Assembly: GCF_000321225.1 (NCBI RefSeq)
Contig: NW_004450323.1
Coordinates: 4,475,872-4,539,871 of the forward strand
Direction of reading: 5' to 3'
Origin: Odobenus rosmarus divergens
Taxonomy: Eukaryota; Chordata; Mammalia; Carnivora; Odobenidae
Length of the DNA stretch: 64,000 nucleotides
A model generated the notes under the pieces. It did no database searches. It was given only the letters and a program-made list of their open reading frames with translations, and was not told the DNA's origin. Below are positions 47,828-60,126 of the stretch, piece after piece. Within the stretch, counting starts at the first letter, position 1. The number at the start of each line of letters is the position of its first letter. A program made the position numbers and the translations under genes.

Positions 47828-47940
47828 TGGGACCCTGGCTGGCTCAGGTGGTAGAGCCTATGACTTTTGATCTTGGGGTTGTAAGTTCCAGCCCTGAGTT
47901 GGGTGTAGAGATTACTTAAAAATAAAGTCCTTAAAAAAAA
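47828..47940 (+). mobile_element. CAN SINE of an older/shorter subtype, 12-bp target duplication
   Basis: 'tggctggctcaggtggtagagcc', 'ggttgtaagttccagccctgagttgggtgtagagattacttaaaaataaa' and an A tail; it has no long CT tract. The duplication agatcactgtgg is at 47816-47827 and 47941-47952. Confidence 0.93.
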
Positions 47941-48169
47941 AGATCACTGTGGATGCCATAAGAACAATTTTAAAAAGGCATTTGCTTTAGCAGTCCAGCT
48001 AAGAGGTGATGATCAAACATTATATACTTTTGCTGTATATGTACACACTTTTCTTATTTATATGTACAGACTTTTTTATTTGACTGAATTTGGAATAATC
48101 AAATAAAGTTGGTTTAGGGAACATAATGTTAAATTTGTTAGATAAAAAACTCATTCCTATCTTAAAAAC

Positions 48170-48310
48170 ATTCATTTAATACTCATGAAGTGCTTGTTGA
48201 TGTGGTTATAGGCTAATTTCTGGAGATATAAATACAAATATGACTAGTCTTTGCCTTTAAAGATTTCACAGTCTACTGGAGGATGCCTGGAAGTAACGAA
48301 ATGCTGACAA
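48170..48310 (-). repeat. L2 fragment, antisense
   Basis: 'catgaagtgcttgttgatgtgg', then 'gcctttaaagatttcacagtctactgg' recall the L2 3' end backwards. Diverged. Confidence 0.5.
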
Positions 48311-48339
48311 CATACTATGGAAAATGTGTGACTACCACA

Positions 48340-48425
48340 GATGTTTCTGTCTCTTGGTGGACATACACAATCATTTCTTTTGGGAATATACCTAGGAATG
48401 GAATTGCTGAATCATAGGATAGGCA
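48340..48425 (-). mobile_element. L1 fragment, antisense (small)
   Basis: 'cattttggtggacatacacaa'-like wording followed by 'gaatatacctaggaatggaattgctgaatcatagg' is a common L1 3' phrase read backwards. Confidence 0.55.
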
Positions 48426-48531
48426 TGTTTGGCTTTAGTGAATACTTGGACTTTATTCTAAAAGTAGAATTTGTGCTTTAGAAAGAACATTTTGGCAAGA
48501 CTGGAGGCAAGCAAGCGTCGTTCAGTGCTTG

Positions 48532-48588
48532 TTACACTACCCTGTAGTGTAAGGGTAGGTCTAAATTAAGGCAAGACCATGCCTTAAT
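48532..48588. repeat. Two adjacent perfect hairpins
   Basis: ttacacta (48532-48539) pairs with tagtgtaa (48545-48552); attaaggca (48565-48573) pairs with tgccttaat (48580-48588). Stems are 8 and 9 bp, loops 5 and 6. Confidence 0.9.
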
Positions 48589-48589
48589 G

Positions 48590-49010
48590 GTCATGGGGAG
48601 CAGTTTAGGGAATGGGACAGGTTGGATTTTGGAGTCGAGGGGAAGATAAGGTGGAGACAAGGATGATTGGCAGCTTTATGACTTGTACCTTGACTAAGTC
48701 AAGGCTAAGTCAGAGGCTAGAGAAGGGGTGAAATTTTACAGGAATTAAATGAGTTTCTCTTTGCACATGTTGAATTAGAGTTCCTAATGGATTATCCAGA
48801 AGAAGAAAAGTTCAAAGGAAAGTAAGAACTCGAGATAAAGATCTGGAGGTTAATATAACTTATGTTAGGCAAAACATATGTATGAGACGACTGGAAAGAT
48901 TATGCAGACTAAGAAGAGGCTGGATGTTAGAAATGTTTCCATCTTGATGGAAGTGAAGGATGAGGAGCCAGTGATCAGCCTGTAGTATGGAAGGAGAGCC
49001 TTGAGGGAGA
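48590..49010 (-). repeat. Probable L2, antisense, diverged
   Basis: 'ccatgccttaatggtcatggggagcagttt' and the run to 'ggatgaggagccagtg' resemble the inner part of L2 backwards. Uncertain. Confidence 0.4.
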
Positions 49011-49019
49011 TGAGCTAGA

Positions 49020-49235
49020 ATTCTGGTAAAGTGTGACTCTGGGTCCAGACCACCTAGATTTACTCCTGGCTTTGGCCACCTTTTAGCTGTGTGCCCTGGG
49101 AGAAGTCACTTAGTCTTTCTCGGCCACAGTTGTCTGTAAAATACCTGTAAAATGGTGATAATAAATGTATCTGCTTTATAAGGTTATTATGGGATACATA
49201 AAACGTGCTTAGAATTATTAGTTGTTGTTGTTGAG
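49020..49235 (+). repeat. MIR element
   Basis: 'gtgtgactctgggtccagacc', 'tttagctgtgtgccctgggagaagtcacttagtctttctcgg', 'aaaatggtgataataaatgta'. Confidence 0.87.
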
Positions 49236-49239
49236 AAAG

Positions 49240-50275
49240 GGATGTTCATAAACTAAAGGGGCAGAGAGTTCCAGGAGGGAATGAGTGATGCCCGTTCTAT
49301 AGGGAGACTGCAGGAGGGAAGCGTGGGAGCATTTTCATAGGATTGACGACCAGGTGGAAGAATACTGAGGGCAGAAGTAAAATCTATAGGCAAGTCTTAG
49401 TACCTTCCCTTCGTGTAGGAAGGCCCATTGAATTTCAGAGCATAAACATGTCAGAAAGATCACATGGTTTGCTTGAGAGCATCTCAGGTCATTGACATGA
49501 GTGTTAATAGCTTGGTTTATTATATAGCTCTTTTATCTCAAGCAGTTCAAAGTGCATCCCACTTTTTTTTTTTTTTTTTGGATCATCCGCACAACATCAA
49601 GATGAGTTAAGGAAGGTAAAGGTAACATTATTCCCAGTTGAGAGATGAGGACCCTGAGACTAAGAGAAATCCCATGGCTTTGTCTAAGCTTATATTAATC
49701 AGCTTCTCCTTTATCCCATCAATAGAACTTACTCATCTCTCTTTTAGCATTGTCAAGCACAGGATTCCTCAAAGGGTAATCAAGGAATCTTCTGCATTTA
49801 GAATCCCTGGGGATGCTGGCTAAAATGCAGATCCCTTGGCTTTATTCTAGGTCGACTGATCAAAGTCTCTGCAAATACGGGCTCAGGAATCAGTGATTTT
49901 GCCAGCACTCCAAGTGATTCTTTTGAAACTGTTTAGTGTGTTCAAGGAAACAGAGAAATAAATCCCCAAGTGTACATTGTTCTTAGTGACATTATTCACA
50001 CAAAAAAATATTCAAGTATTTTATATTCAGAAACTCAGACTACTGTAACTAAAACCTTAGTACCCTTTCCGAACATATTGTCTGATTTATTAACTTTGTG
50101 AAATGGAGTAGTATCTTTGGGCTTGAAAGTAAAACTGATTTGACCTATACAAATGAATAGGACATTTTATTGTTGTGTTACCATAGCACTGCTGGGGATG
50201 TCATGGAGAAGCTATGGCCAAGAACTCTCTCTGTTTACTTCAGTTTGGTCAATGGTTCCATCTGCAATTACTGTG
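49240..50275. other. Intron 2; poly-T at 49563-49579 and possible antisense MIR to 49680
   Basis: 'attattcccagttgagagatgaggaccctgagactaag' (about 49625-49665) looks like an antisense MIR core. No gene seen. Confidence 0.45.
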
Positions 50276-50279
50276 TATA

Positions 50280-50398
50280 GTAAACTTATATGTATATAAG
50301 TTTACAAGTATATAAATATATATATTAGTTACTTATACATATTATATATTAGTTACTATATATAGTAAGCATATATATATATATATATATATATATAG
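50280..50398. repeat. AT-rich palindromic/TA microsatellite tract
   Basis: A perfect 12-bp inverted repeat with a 2-base loop (gtaaacttatat at 50280-50291, atataagtttac at 50294-50305) is followed by repeated 'tattagttact' units and a (TA)n run to 50398. Confidence 0.9.
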
Positions 50399-50589
50399 TA
50401 TTGATTAGAAAGAGTTGCTTTCTCTGTATTCAGAGCTTCTATTTTCATGTGATAATAAAATCAACCATATCTCTCTATGGGGTATTTCTAGTGGAGCGGC
50501 ATAAAACTCTCAGGATCAGGTAACTTGAAGACTCTGATGCTAGGGAATGGACTCCATTAGAGCAAGCCCAGGTCCAGTCAGTGATGGCT

Positions 50590-50742
50590 CATAAATCACT
50601 TTCTTCTCCTTTAGTTGTAGGGGAGGTGGATTTTTCTGTGTGAGTTGGCATCTTGTCTGTCTGGTTCTCTGTTTTTACTTCTGGCTTCCAGCAGCCACAT
50701 AGTAGGGACTCAACAAATACTTGTTGAATGAATGAATCCACT
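50590..50742 (+). repeat. L2 element, 3' end
   Basis: 'gcagccacatagtagggactcaacaaatacttgttgaatgaatgaa' is an L2 terminus. Confidence 0.8.
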
Positions 50743-50744
50743 CA

Positions 50745-52145
50745 AGTGTATTTAGGAACTATCAAACACAACCAAGTTAAAAAGAGTTATTCTAGCCTAC
50801 CGCTGAGAGAAATAGAAGGCACTGACAAGTACTCGATGATTAATTGAACTGGAACTAGAAACAGAATCTAGTTCTGTGGGATTCCCCCCACCCCCCCGCT
50901 CTTCTTCCTTATCATTGATTCTCCTTCTTTACCATCGACTCAAGAGGGCTTTATCTGAAATTCTCACTGTAAGGCCCCTATTATTTACCTGGCATTATTT
51001 AATAAAAATATGCCCTAGTCTTAAGTTCTGTACATCCCTTCCCTTCCATGCCATCAAGTGAGAAGATTCACATTCATATTATATAATCTCCACTGTTAGG
51101 TTTTTAAAAAATACAGTCCTTTATTTCCTTTGTAGATTCCCTTAGCACCTCATTTGGGTTCTTTGCACAATGGAAGTTCTTTTAATACTGTTTTTACTGA
51201 CTTGATATCAAGAACAGGTCATGACCCATGGGAATGATGAGCATATTATTAGGAAGATAAATATTTTCTTTATGATTGACATGCCTGTCTTTTTACATAT
51301 ATTTTTGACACACTAAATCTATTGAACAGAATGGTTGCTTTTTTAGTTTCTGTTCGTTTGAGAAATTGGATCTATGTTTTGCCAGCTATCAGTCCTTTCT
51401 ATACTCTACCTTCTCCTTTATTTTTATTAAGTGTCAGCATTTACAAACCTGCCACTTCGGCTAAATCCCGTAGTCAATTATATTGTCATTCTACTTTCAT
51501 TTTCCTTTCTTTCTAAAGATAGAAGGAAATGATCTCTTGGCTAGAGAGATTTATAAACCTAGCAGGTAGGAAAATTAATTAATAATCTGGAAATCAGAGG
51601 AGCACATTAGTATCCCCCCCCATGGGTTCTTAGGCTATTATCCAGTAGCTTCTCAAACAGCTTACTAACATTGTTTTCCTGGCTTCTTTTGAGCCTTTGG
51701 GTGAAGTCATTTGTCTTTCTGAGGCTTAATTTACTCATTTAAGAAACTGTAATAATGAGGGGGATGGGGGATTTTTGTTTTCCTCCAGAGAGGGTGTTTA
51801 GCACGAAAACAGTGCTTTCCCCCCTTAGCTGTTAAAGCTTTCGGTCAGTGTCAGGAGGTAGGAGGCATACTACTACAAAGCCTTTGATGCAATAAGACCT
51901 AACTTTTGGTGAAAGTAATTGAGGTAGGGGAAAAATTGGAAAGAGGATTTTAGTATAACATACAATATTTTCTTTTATCTGTAGAATCCTGAGTAGTTCT
52001 TGTAACTGTTCAACAGGCCTTCAGATCTGTTACCTCATTTTATCTTTCTTATGACAACGTATGAAGTATGGAGATTCTGGGCTATTGATAGTCCTGATGG
52101 TCCTGGGTATACAAATATGGACATGGAATACTGAATACTGTGTTG
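50745..52145. other. Intron 2, nothing recognised
   Basis: AT-rich; no gene or clear repeat. Confidence 0.5.
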
Positions 52146-52164
52146 CTTTGTGTTTTAACACAAC

Positions 52165-52362
52165 ACCCTCTATAGAGAGACAGGGCTGGTTTTATATCCT
52201 GACTCTGTCCATTGTGCTAATGGGCTGGGTAACTTTGGGCCGGACCCTCACCTCTCCAAACCTCAGGTTCCTTTAGTAAAATGAGAATAATTCTCGTACC
52301 GGAGAATTATTGTAAAGATTGAGCATCTGACCCACGAGTGCCCAATAAATATCTATTAACCC
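52165..52362 (+). repeat. MIR element
   Basis: 'ctgggtaactttgggccggaccctcacctctccaaacctcaggttcctttagtaaaatgag' and 'cacgagtgcccaataaatatctatt'. Confidence 0.8.
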
Positions 52363-52731
52363 TCTCTTCTCTTCCTTTTCCTTTAGGGCATGAGGATGGT
52401 TTTCTTAGAATCGGTTTACAGATTATGAAGAGGCAAATCTCCCGAGAAAAAAAGCCCGTTTGTTTCATTATATCTTTCAGAGAGATGTACTCAAGATAAA
52501 CTAAATGGTTCTTCCCACCTTGCCCTAGATTTGATCACCTGATAGTATGTTGAAAGATACCTGCTTGCTCTGTAGGTGGCCATGTCTACAAATCCATGAC
52601 CTAGGAATATCACCCGTGTCAAATGCAGCTCTGAGGACTACGGTATTTGCCAGAGGCTCTATGTTCTAGAGCTTTGTGGGAACAGTAAAGTTAAGCTTTA
52701 CCTTTGAATTTGTAAGTCCACATAGACTTTT

Positions 52732-52928
52732 TTTTTTTTTTTTAAGATTTTGTTTATTTATTTGACAGAGAGAGACAGCGAGAGAGGGAACACAAGCAGG
52801 GGGAGTGGGAGAGGGAGAAGCAGCTCCCTGCCGAGCAGGGAGCCCGACGCGGGGCCCGATCCCAGGACCCTGGGATCATGACCCGAGCCGAAGGCAGACA
52901 CCCAATGACTGAGCCACCCAGGCGCCCC
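52732..52928 (-). mobile_element. CAN SINE, antisense, apparently young, 12-bp target duplication
   Basis: The body keeps many CpG sites (ccgacgcggggcccg, acccgagccg) that would decay with age, and the flanks acatagactttt at 52720-52731 and 52929-52940 are identical. The head is intact except for a small change near 'cacccaatgactgagcc'. Confidence 0.95.
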
Positions 52929-52944
52929 ACATAGACTTTTAAGA

Positions 52945-55340
52945 TTTAGTTTTGGAGGGGAGAAGAAGCAAGTTAGACAGTCATTACTTGAATTCGGAAA
53001 TCCAGGGGGAGTAATGATTTACTGGCATTTTAATAATGGGGCTTTGATTTTTATGCTTTATCATTATAAAGGGGATAATAACAGTGGGAAAGAAATGTTT
53101 ACTCTGCTTAAAACTGAACTAATCCCATAGGGGAGGGGCAGGGGTTCCTTAATGTGGTGCATAGAGTAAGAATCAAACTCAGGACTATGTTTGGAAACAT
53201 CAGGCAGTCGCCAACCCCTGCCATCCACCCCTTCCCCTCACGCCCCAAGGATTGGTGAAGGAGCCCTTTAAGCCCGAGAAGGAGATAAAGCCCCATGGAA
53301 CTGTCTGTGGGCTTTATGGGGGGCTGGGAAAGCTTCTGAGCTGTGGGGAAGCTTTTCCATTCATAGCCGGCTTCATTCACAGAGAATATTAGGTCACACG
53401 GAAGCTCACTACCCCCTACTGACCTTTCCAGACAGAGGTTGGCTGGACCGCACAAAAACAGAACGAGTTTCAGAAAGCCAGGGCACCTGTTAACTTGTGA
53501 CCTCAGAATATGATGACCTTGGGCATTTGAGGCTCTGAACGAGAGAGAAAGGCGGAAATTATACATTTTGCAAGTTTATTCTGGATACTAAACTGTGATG
53601 ATTTGTGATATGATTTGGTAAATGCAGCAGACTAGTTTAGTTCAGACCTCCCTCTCCTCATGCAGCTCTAAATCCTTGAACTTCTCAAAGTAACGCGTGA
53701 TTTCTAAATTTTGTAAGGTAGATGGGCAAGATATTGAGGCCTTAAGTTGTTGTCCTAGACTCCATAGTAACTTGGCCTCAGAAATGGGGATGGAGCCCAG
53801 GTTAATTCAAAACATCTTAATCATAGCATTCTGAGTTTTAAGCACAAAAGTAGCATATAAAAGTGAAATGATCTTTTTGGAAAATGTAGCCAATGTAGCA
53901 AACTCCCTGACATCCATTTGATTTTTGAATCTGTCTCTGTAAAGACTGGAATCCTCCCAAGAGGACCAGCATGTCAGACCTAGGGACTTGCGTCAGGGAA
54001 GATGGAGTCTGTGATGGGTTAACATTGGACTGAGCAGTTTCACAGCCAGGAGGACTACTGTTTTTAGGCGATGGAAAACACAACTTCCTGTTTCCCCCAG
54101 GAGAGTTCCTGGACTCTGAAGGGGGGATATAAGGAGCCCTGCTGAGACAGGATGGTGGTGGGAGCTGGGGATTCTGTGTGATAAAACAACAGCCTTTGTT
54201 TGTTGTTACAGCTCTCAGCATTTTCCTGAGGATGGAGGGTACTCATCATAGAAGCCTGACCACATTGTGACATGTGGCTTCAAGTAAAGTCAACTCTTGA
54301 GGATCTTGTCATTGTTTTTAGGGCACATTCATGTGTCATGGACATGCTCCTCTACCTCTTCTTCCTTCACATACCTACTTTTTTCTTAGTTCAGAGGCAG
54401 AATTTCTACCTTCCCTGAGGTCAGAAATCACAGTGACAACACAGAGAAAAATGTTCAGCCAGTGTGAGGGTCTCTACTGCATTTACCATTGACATCATCT
54501 GGGAAGGATTCCTGGGCAGTGGCATGCTGATAAATCAGCTCTCCAGAACAAATGCCCCGATTTGTACCCAATCTGCCAATTTCTATGTGTAAATCTTTCC
54601 AGGATGACTGAATTCACAATACCAACGCCATGTCATTGAACGTAGAACTTAGAAGGGGTGTGCACAGTTGGCTCTTGCAAGCGGGGCACGCCGGTTCCAG
54701 CACACCACTGGCTGGACCTTGTGTGTTTGCATAATTAGATGGAAGGTTATGTTGGCATGTGTATAAATCTGCCAGTGAAGACTTCTGAGTTCTCTACCCA
54801 GAAATGTTACCAGAGATCAGGCGATGTGTACATTTGTCACGTGTGCAGGTACTTCTTCTGGTGCTTGCCATCTCTGCCCTTGGGACCTGCTGAATTTTGG
54901 TCTTCTTCCAGATGCCATCCTCGGTCCTCTATTCTTCCTGTTCTACACAGTCTGCCTGGGACAGTGAAGCCATTTTAATTGACGTAATGTCTACATATTT
55001 CCGTCTTAGACCCCTGTGCCCAGCTTTGAGACTCTAACTGCCTGTTGGACTGTACTATTGGAAAATCCCAAAGATACTTCAAGTTCTGTGTCTCTAAGGT
55101 GCAATTCAATACCTCTGCTCCAGAAAAATCTGGCTTCACTTCCTCAATTTTCTTTCACATGGGTGGTGCTGTTATAGTCCCGGTCATCCACACTAGAAAT
55201 CAGGGAAGTGTTCCTGATTCTTTTCCCTCATCTTCATCCTCTGCGTCCAGCTCTTCAGCAAGTCTTGACAATTCCTGAGTATCCCCTAAATATGCCCCTC
55301 CCCGCTCCCACCCCTTTCCCTACCCCTGTCATCGTTACGC
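52945..55340. other. Intron 2, mostly unclassified
   Basis: A possible antisense MIR core lies at 53690-53800 ('ccttaagttgttgtcctagactcc'...'gatggagcccagg'). A 152-codon frame on the minus strand (53108-53566) has no recognisable similarity. Confidence 0.45.
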
Positions 55341-55344
55341 AAGT

Positions 55345-55990
55345 TAAGGCCCTTACAGTTGCTCACCTGGAGTATCAACAACTTTCTTACTGATTTTCTC
55401 AACTTTAAAACTTCCCATCAGATCTGCCCTCCACACTGTGATTTCTCTGACCACGCTTGAAACTATAGGAAATGGTGTCTAAGCTTTTTAGGATTTGACC
55501 AGCATCCTCTATTATCAGGTAGTTCCCTGCTGACTCTTTGGCTGAGCTGTCCATTCCTTTGGTCTTATTGCTCCTGTAAGCATTGTATCATCTTCCTGGT
55601 CTCCCCCACCACTGTCACACCTCTTTTCTCAATGCCTTTGTTTGTGCTGGTGTCTCTGCTACATCCTCCCCAACGTTGTTAACTCCTACTCATAACTTAG
55701 AAGCCGGTGCAAGCATCCCCTACTTAGGATGTCTTTTCTGATGCCACCTTTAGGCTGGGTCCCTCCTGGTTCTTCTGTGAATCTGCCTATCTATCTCTGT
55801 TCTGTGTTTTTGTTTTTTTTTTTTTAACTCACTTTGCATCATAATGGTTTCTTTGTGTCTGTTTCCTCCGTTAGACCAAGCAACCCTGGTGTCAGAACTG
55901 CATGCTCTTTACCTTTTTGTTTCTATTCCCTTGTACAGTGCCTGGCACATAGCACTGTTAGTTTATGTGTGGCTAAATAAGTAAAAGAGA
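55345..55990 (+). repeat. L2 element (long)
   Basis: From 'cttactgattttctcaactttaaaacttcccatcagatctgcc' through 'ctctttggctgagctgtccattcc' and 'aatctgcctatctatctctgttc' to 'gtacagtgcctggcacatagcactgttag'. This is a ~640-bp copy. Confidence 0.82.
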
Positions 55991-56044
55991 GATCCATGTT
56001 TTCCTCCCTGTATGCACTTAGCTTAGCCTTCCCAAATAAAGTTA

Positions 56045-56192
56045 AAGATACAGGATGCCAGGTTGAATTTGAAATTCATATACACAACAAATAACGTTTT
56101 AGTATGAGTTGGTCCTAAATACTACAAGTATCCCGTTATTCATTAGTTATCTGAAATTAAAATTTAACTGAGCATCCTGGCAACCTTAACCT
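56045..56192. repeat. Palindromic MER-type fossil
   Basis: The left arm 'caggatgccaggttgaatttgaaattcatatacacaacaaataacgttttagtatgag' is answered by 'gttattcattagttatctgaaattaaaatttaactgagcatcctgg', a known inverted-arm mammalian repeat; no coding content. Confidence 0.65.
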
Positions 56193-56199
56193 AGCAAAA

Positions 56200-59100
56200 A
56201 AAAAAAAAATGAGTTCACATCTGAAGTAGTTCACACAATGCAGAAGCTCACACTGAGCTTGACATCACTTGCCCTAGGATTTTGTACAGACTGTGCCTTA
56301 CATCTCTGAATGGTTTATGTGTGCATAGCTCACAATACTCACGTGCACGGGCCTTGCCATAACACTGTGCTGTGTACCATTACCTACACGCGTGTTTTCC
56401 TTTGCATGGCAAGGACATTTAATCTATATATATCTGGGCAATCTAGACAGATGGTCAGAGCCTATTTGTGCAGCATTTCGTTTGGCTGGATGGTGCACTG
56501 TTTTGAAAAGAGAATATTACATGTACCCCTTGGTGCTCTGGGCTGAATGTAGAGTTAGCAGTGTGTACCTTCTTAAAATCTGTAAAACCCGGGATGTGGG
56601 TTTTAGATTTTGTTAGAGAGTTATGACTGGAAAAGGACTCGCAGTTGACATTCCTGCTGAGGCCAGGATGCCCCAGAACTGATGTACTGAAGGTTGAGCA
56701 TGGCTTGGAGAAGTACTGTCTCCAGTTTAATGAGATTGTTTACTTAGCATGTCCCCTATTAAAAAGTATCAGATGACTGAAGTATTATTTTGATTGAAGG
56801 ACATTTTTTTTTCCAAGTTAGAAACACCCAAGTTGTTAACAGTTTATGTTTTCAGAAGGTGAAAGAGTCTTTCTCCATGTCTTTTCTCCCGTCCTCCTCG
56901 TGCCAAATGGATAATTATGGAAATTCCTCAGCTAGGACAGTTGGGCAGAGTTTTAGATATTTACCCCATAGGAGTCAGACATGTTCTCTCAGGAAACACT
57001 GAATTCTAATGGCAAAGAGATTGCTGTCCCCCCCCCACCATAAAAAAAAATCCTGAAACATTTTTGTGGCCTTGGTATCATGATCTTGTCAGTAAAATGA
57101 TGGTCTCTGATTAGATCCAGATTGAGCTGTTTCCTGTTAGTGTGCTAACCCAGAGGGCAGGCTCAGCCCTCCATGTATTCCTCTCCGAGTCTGGGTTATT
57201 AAACACTTGTCTGCCAAATCTCTCCCCTTGCCTCCCCCACTTTCCTTTTAAACTAGAATTCAAAGGTATTGAGATATTACATATAAAAACAGATCCTAAA
57301 GTCTCTTGAAAGGGTCCTGTAGCTAGTGGATATTTTGCTGCAAAAATTAAACGAAGATTTTAGCTTCTCCGGTGTGAATCATACAGCAGATTTAGGTTTT
57401 CTGTTTCAGTTTTGTATAATTTTATTTCCATGTAATTCCAGGAATAAGCAGATAATTTCAAAATTTCTGTTTCACAAAAATGTACTCTATTTGAGGGTTG
57501 GTAAATTAAAACTCGTCTTCAGAAACCTTCCCTCTGCTCTAGCAAGTTGATATTAGGGTGCTTAGCAAATGTGCAGAACATGACATGAAGCGAGTGCTCT
57601 GACACCTTAACACGCATTGTGAAATTTTTGTGAGAATGATTGTAGGTACCAGAGCAATTCCCGTAGTTCATTTGATATTGTCATTCATGCTCACTCATCG
57701 CACTTAGAGAATAATTCTTAACATCTAAATAATCAAAGTATTTATGAGCTATTCTGTTAGGTCAAACATGGTTCTTCCTAATGTACAGATGCAAACACTG
57801 AGGAACAAAAACCATTAGAGGGAGGTATGGGGATCAGGCATGCGTATAGAGATCCTTTTTTCCAGAGGAAAAGGAGGACCAAAGGAAGTGACTGGGTTAA
57901 TGAGTAGCAGGACTCCATTCCCGAGGGAGGGACTTGGCTTCCTGCCAAATCTGCTTTCTGGCAGGAAAGGGGACCCCCTTCATCAGGTCCTTTGACAAGT
58001 ATTTTTCTCTGTGTTTGAATTTTTGGCTACATCGGTGCTCAGGGAAAAATTAGTTCTTTTAAGTCGTTTTTGCTTTCAATAAAGAAAAGATTTAAAGCGG
58101 GATTTACGTGGTGAGTAAAATAAGAACCCTCAAATTACAAGACTGTTTGGTAAGGAAACAGTGTCACAAGGTAAAGAAACTTGATTTAGAATTAGAGCTT
58201 GAATATCTCTCAAGAATGAGAAGCCGTGCCTTTCAATGTTGATGTTAACATTTGACATCGAAGCATATTTTTTAACTACTTTTTAATATTATCAGGCTGA
58301 TCATTTTTCTAGAACCAGCTCTTTTGAAGTGACAAAGTAAAACATAGAAAACATCCCTACATTTTGGTATTAAGAAAGAGGTCAAATGGATAGGGATGTT
58401 GGAAGATAAAAATTAACATTATTGTATTTTATCATGTCTTTTTTTTTAAGTGAAAAGTGGCAAAAGTGAAATATGGCTTAAATGCATTACAGTGACTTAC
58501 TAAGCTAACATTTTCCAAAATATGTTCATTCTGAGGTCTGCAAGATGCCGTGAGAATAAAGGGAAATCCATTTGGAAGGATCATGTATCATATCCTTCTC
58601 TTAGAGTTTCATAATACGTTAGCATGTTAAAGACAAATCTGCAGTAAAGAAATGTATTTGACTTTGTTTTACTCTGGAGTTCCCAAACTTGGCCACAGGA
58701 CCTTTTGTTTTAGAACTCGTGTTTACAGCACCCATGTAGGGCAACACTGTACTAACTAGTAAAAAAGTAATTAGACTTTGGAGCCATATATCCTTTCCAC
58801 TTATTGTTTCTGCTTAAAGTGGATTGACACTCCTGGGAGGACAGACGGATACTATTAGGCCTGTTTTAAAACTACGTATAGAGTGATAAAGGACAGTTAC
58901 TAGGCCATGATCTGAGTCATCAGGCCAAAGAGGCCTACAGAAATGTTTGGTGTTTTGCCTGAACCAGATCCCTCCCCTTAGTAAAGTCAAAGTATCCTTC
59001 AAGAAGGAAATAAAGAAATAAAGTCATCCACTGTGGAAGGTGGAGTCTTACTATTCATTCCCGTTAGCATTTAGACATCATGACGTTGAGCTACCCTCAC

Positions 59101-60020
59101 CCTTTTCTGAAAGTGATAGCCACCACTTTGGTCCTACTGGAAGCAGTCTTGCCAGTTAATTTCCTTCCAGTGGTTGAACATCTGACAGGCCAGGTGAAGA
59201 AAAAGCAAACGTGAGGCTTCGTGAGTGCAGGGTCATCATTTAAAGATCGGTTCTCTCTTCTTTGCTCCTCTTCCTCGATTTTCACACGTCTGGCTATTTC
59301 TGGCCTTTTCAGTTTAGGAAAATCTGATATGCAACAATTCAAACTTACTGTTGTGAAAAACCACCTGGTGATTGTTTGCCTCACTGACAGTGATGGTTTG
59401 CTTTAGAAAAAGATCCTCTCAGTAGGTCGTCTTCGTGCCTGTGAAGGACAAGATAAGCTGAAAATTGCATCTCTATAGAATTTGTGAGGCAGAGATTTAT
59501 GGCAGGAGGTAAGGTACATTCCTATTTTTCTTCAGTTTAATTCTCTTCCCTCAGACTCAATTTTAAGCTTTGCGTATCTTATCCATAATCAGTTGGTAAG
59601 TTTTATGTCTCCCAAGGTGCGGTTATACCTGCCAATGCCATCCACAGTGTCGTTCTCCTGTGATAGCTACTTCTCAGGAGCCCATGTCTTTTCTTATTCA
59701 TTGCAAGTCTCCAGGAGGCAGGGGTCATATACCCACTCACCCTTTCCACCATAGCCCAGGGCTCCTTGGTCCAGCCACTTCTGGGTCAATTCCCTTGATT
59801 GCTGATGATACTGAATCAGGAAGGCTGTTGCTTCTTGTGGGTTGAAGAATATCAGACCATGGTTAGATCTCCAGAGATTTCCATGGGGATCATGCTCCTA
59901 CCAAGGCTGGTCTTTCAGCCTAGTAACAGTGTCAGCTGGCTCACACAAATCCTAAAAATCTAACAGTCACCTCTTCAAAGCCAGTATGTGTCAGCTCCAG
60001 CACACCGCCATAGGAGCTGT
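56200..60020. other. Last part of intron 2, nothing recognised
   Basis: AT-rich and unusually poor in recognisable repeats for ~3.8 kb. No gene is seen; frames are short. Confidence 0.5.
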
Positions 60021-60040
60021 CTTTAAGAATGAGTTTGACA

Positions 60041-60126
60041 TCAATGAATCATGGAACACTACATCAAAAACTAATGATGTAATGTATGGTGATTAACATA
60101 ACATAATAAAATAAAATTAAAAAAAA
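60041..60126 (+). mobile_element. Very short 5'-truncated L1 (86 bp) with 16-bp target duplication
   Basis: Body 'tcaatgaatcatggaacactacatcaaaaactaatgatg...' ends in an A-rich tail and equals the final part of the L1 3' UTR seen at 9250-9331. The flanks aagaatgagtttgaca at 60025-60040 and 60127-60142 are identical, so the insertion is fairly recent. It lies ~340 bp before exon 3. Confidence 0.95.

Noticed and set aside
53108..53566. 152-codon open frame on the minus strand, the longest in the window
   Set aside because: No recognisable domain or family, no signal or repeat structure and no splice or promoter context. Composition and chance can explain it; expression or conservation would be needed to revive it.
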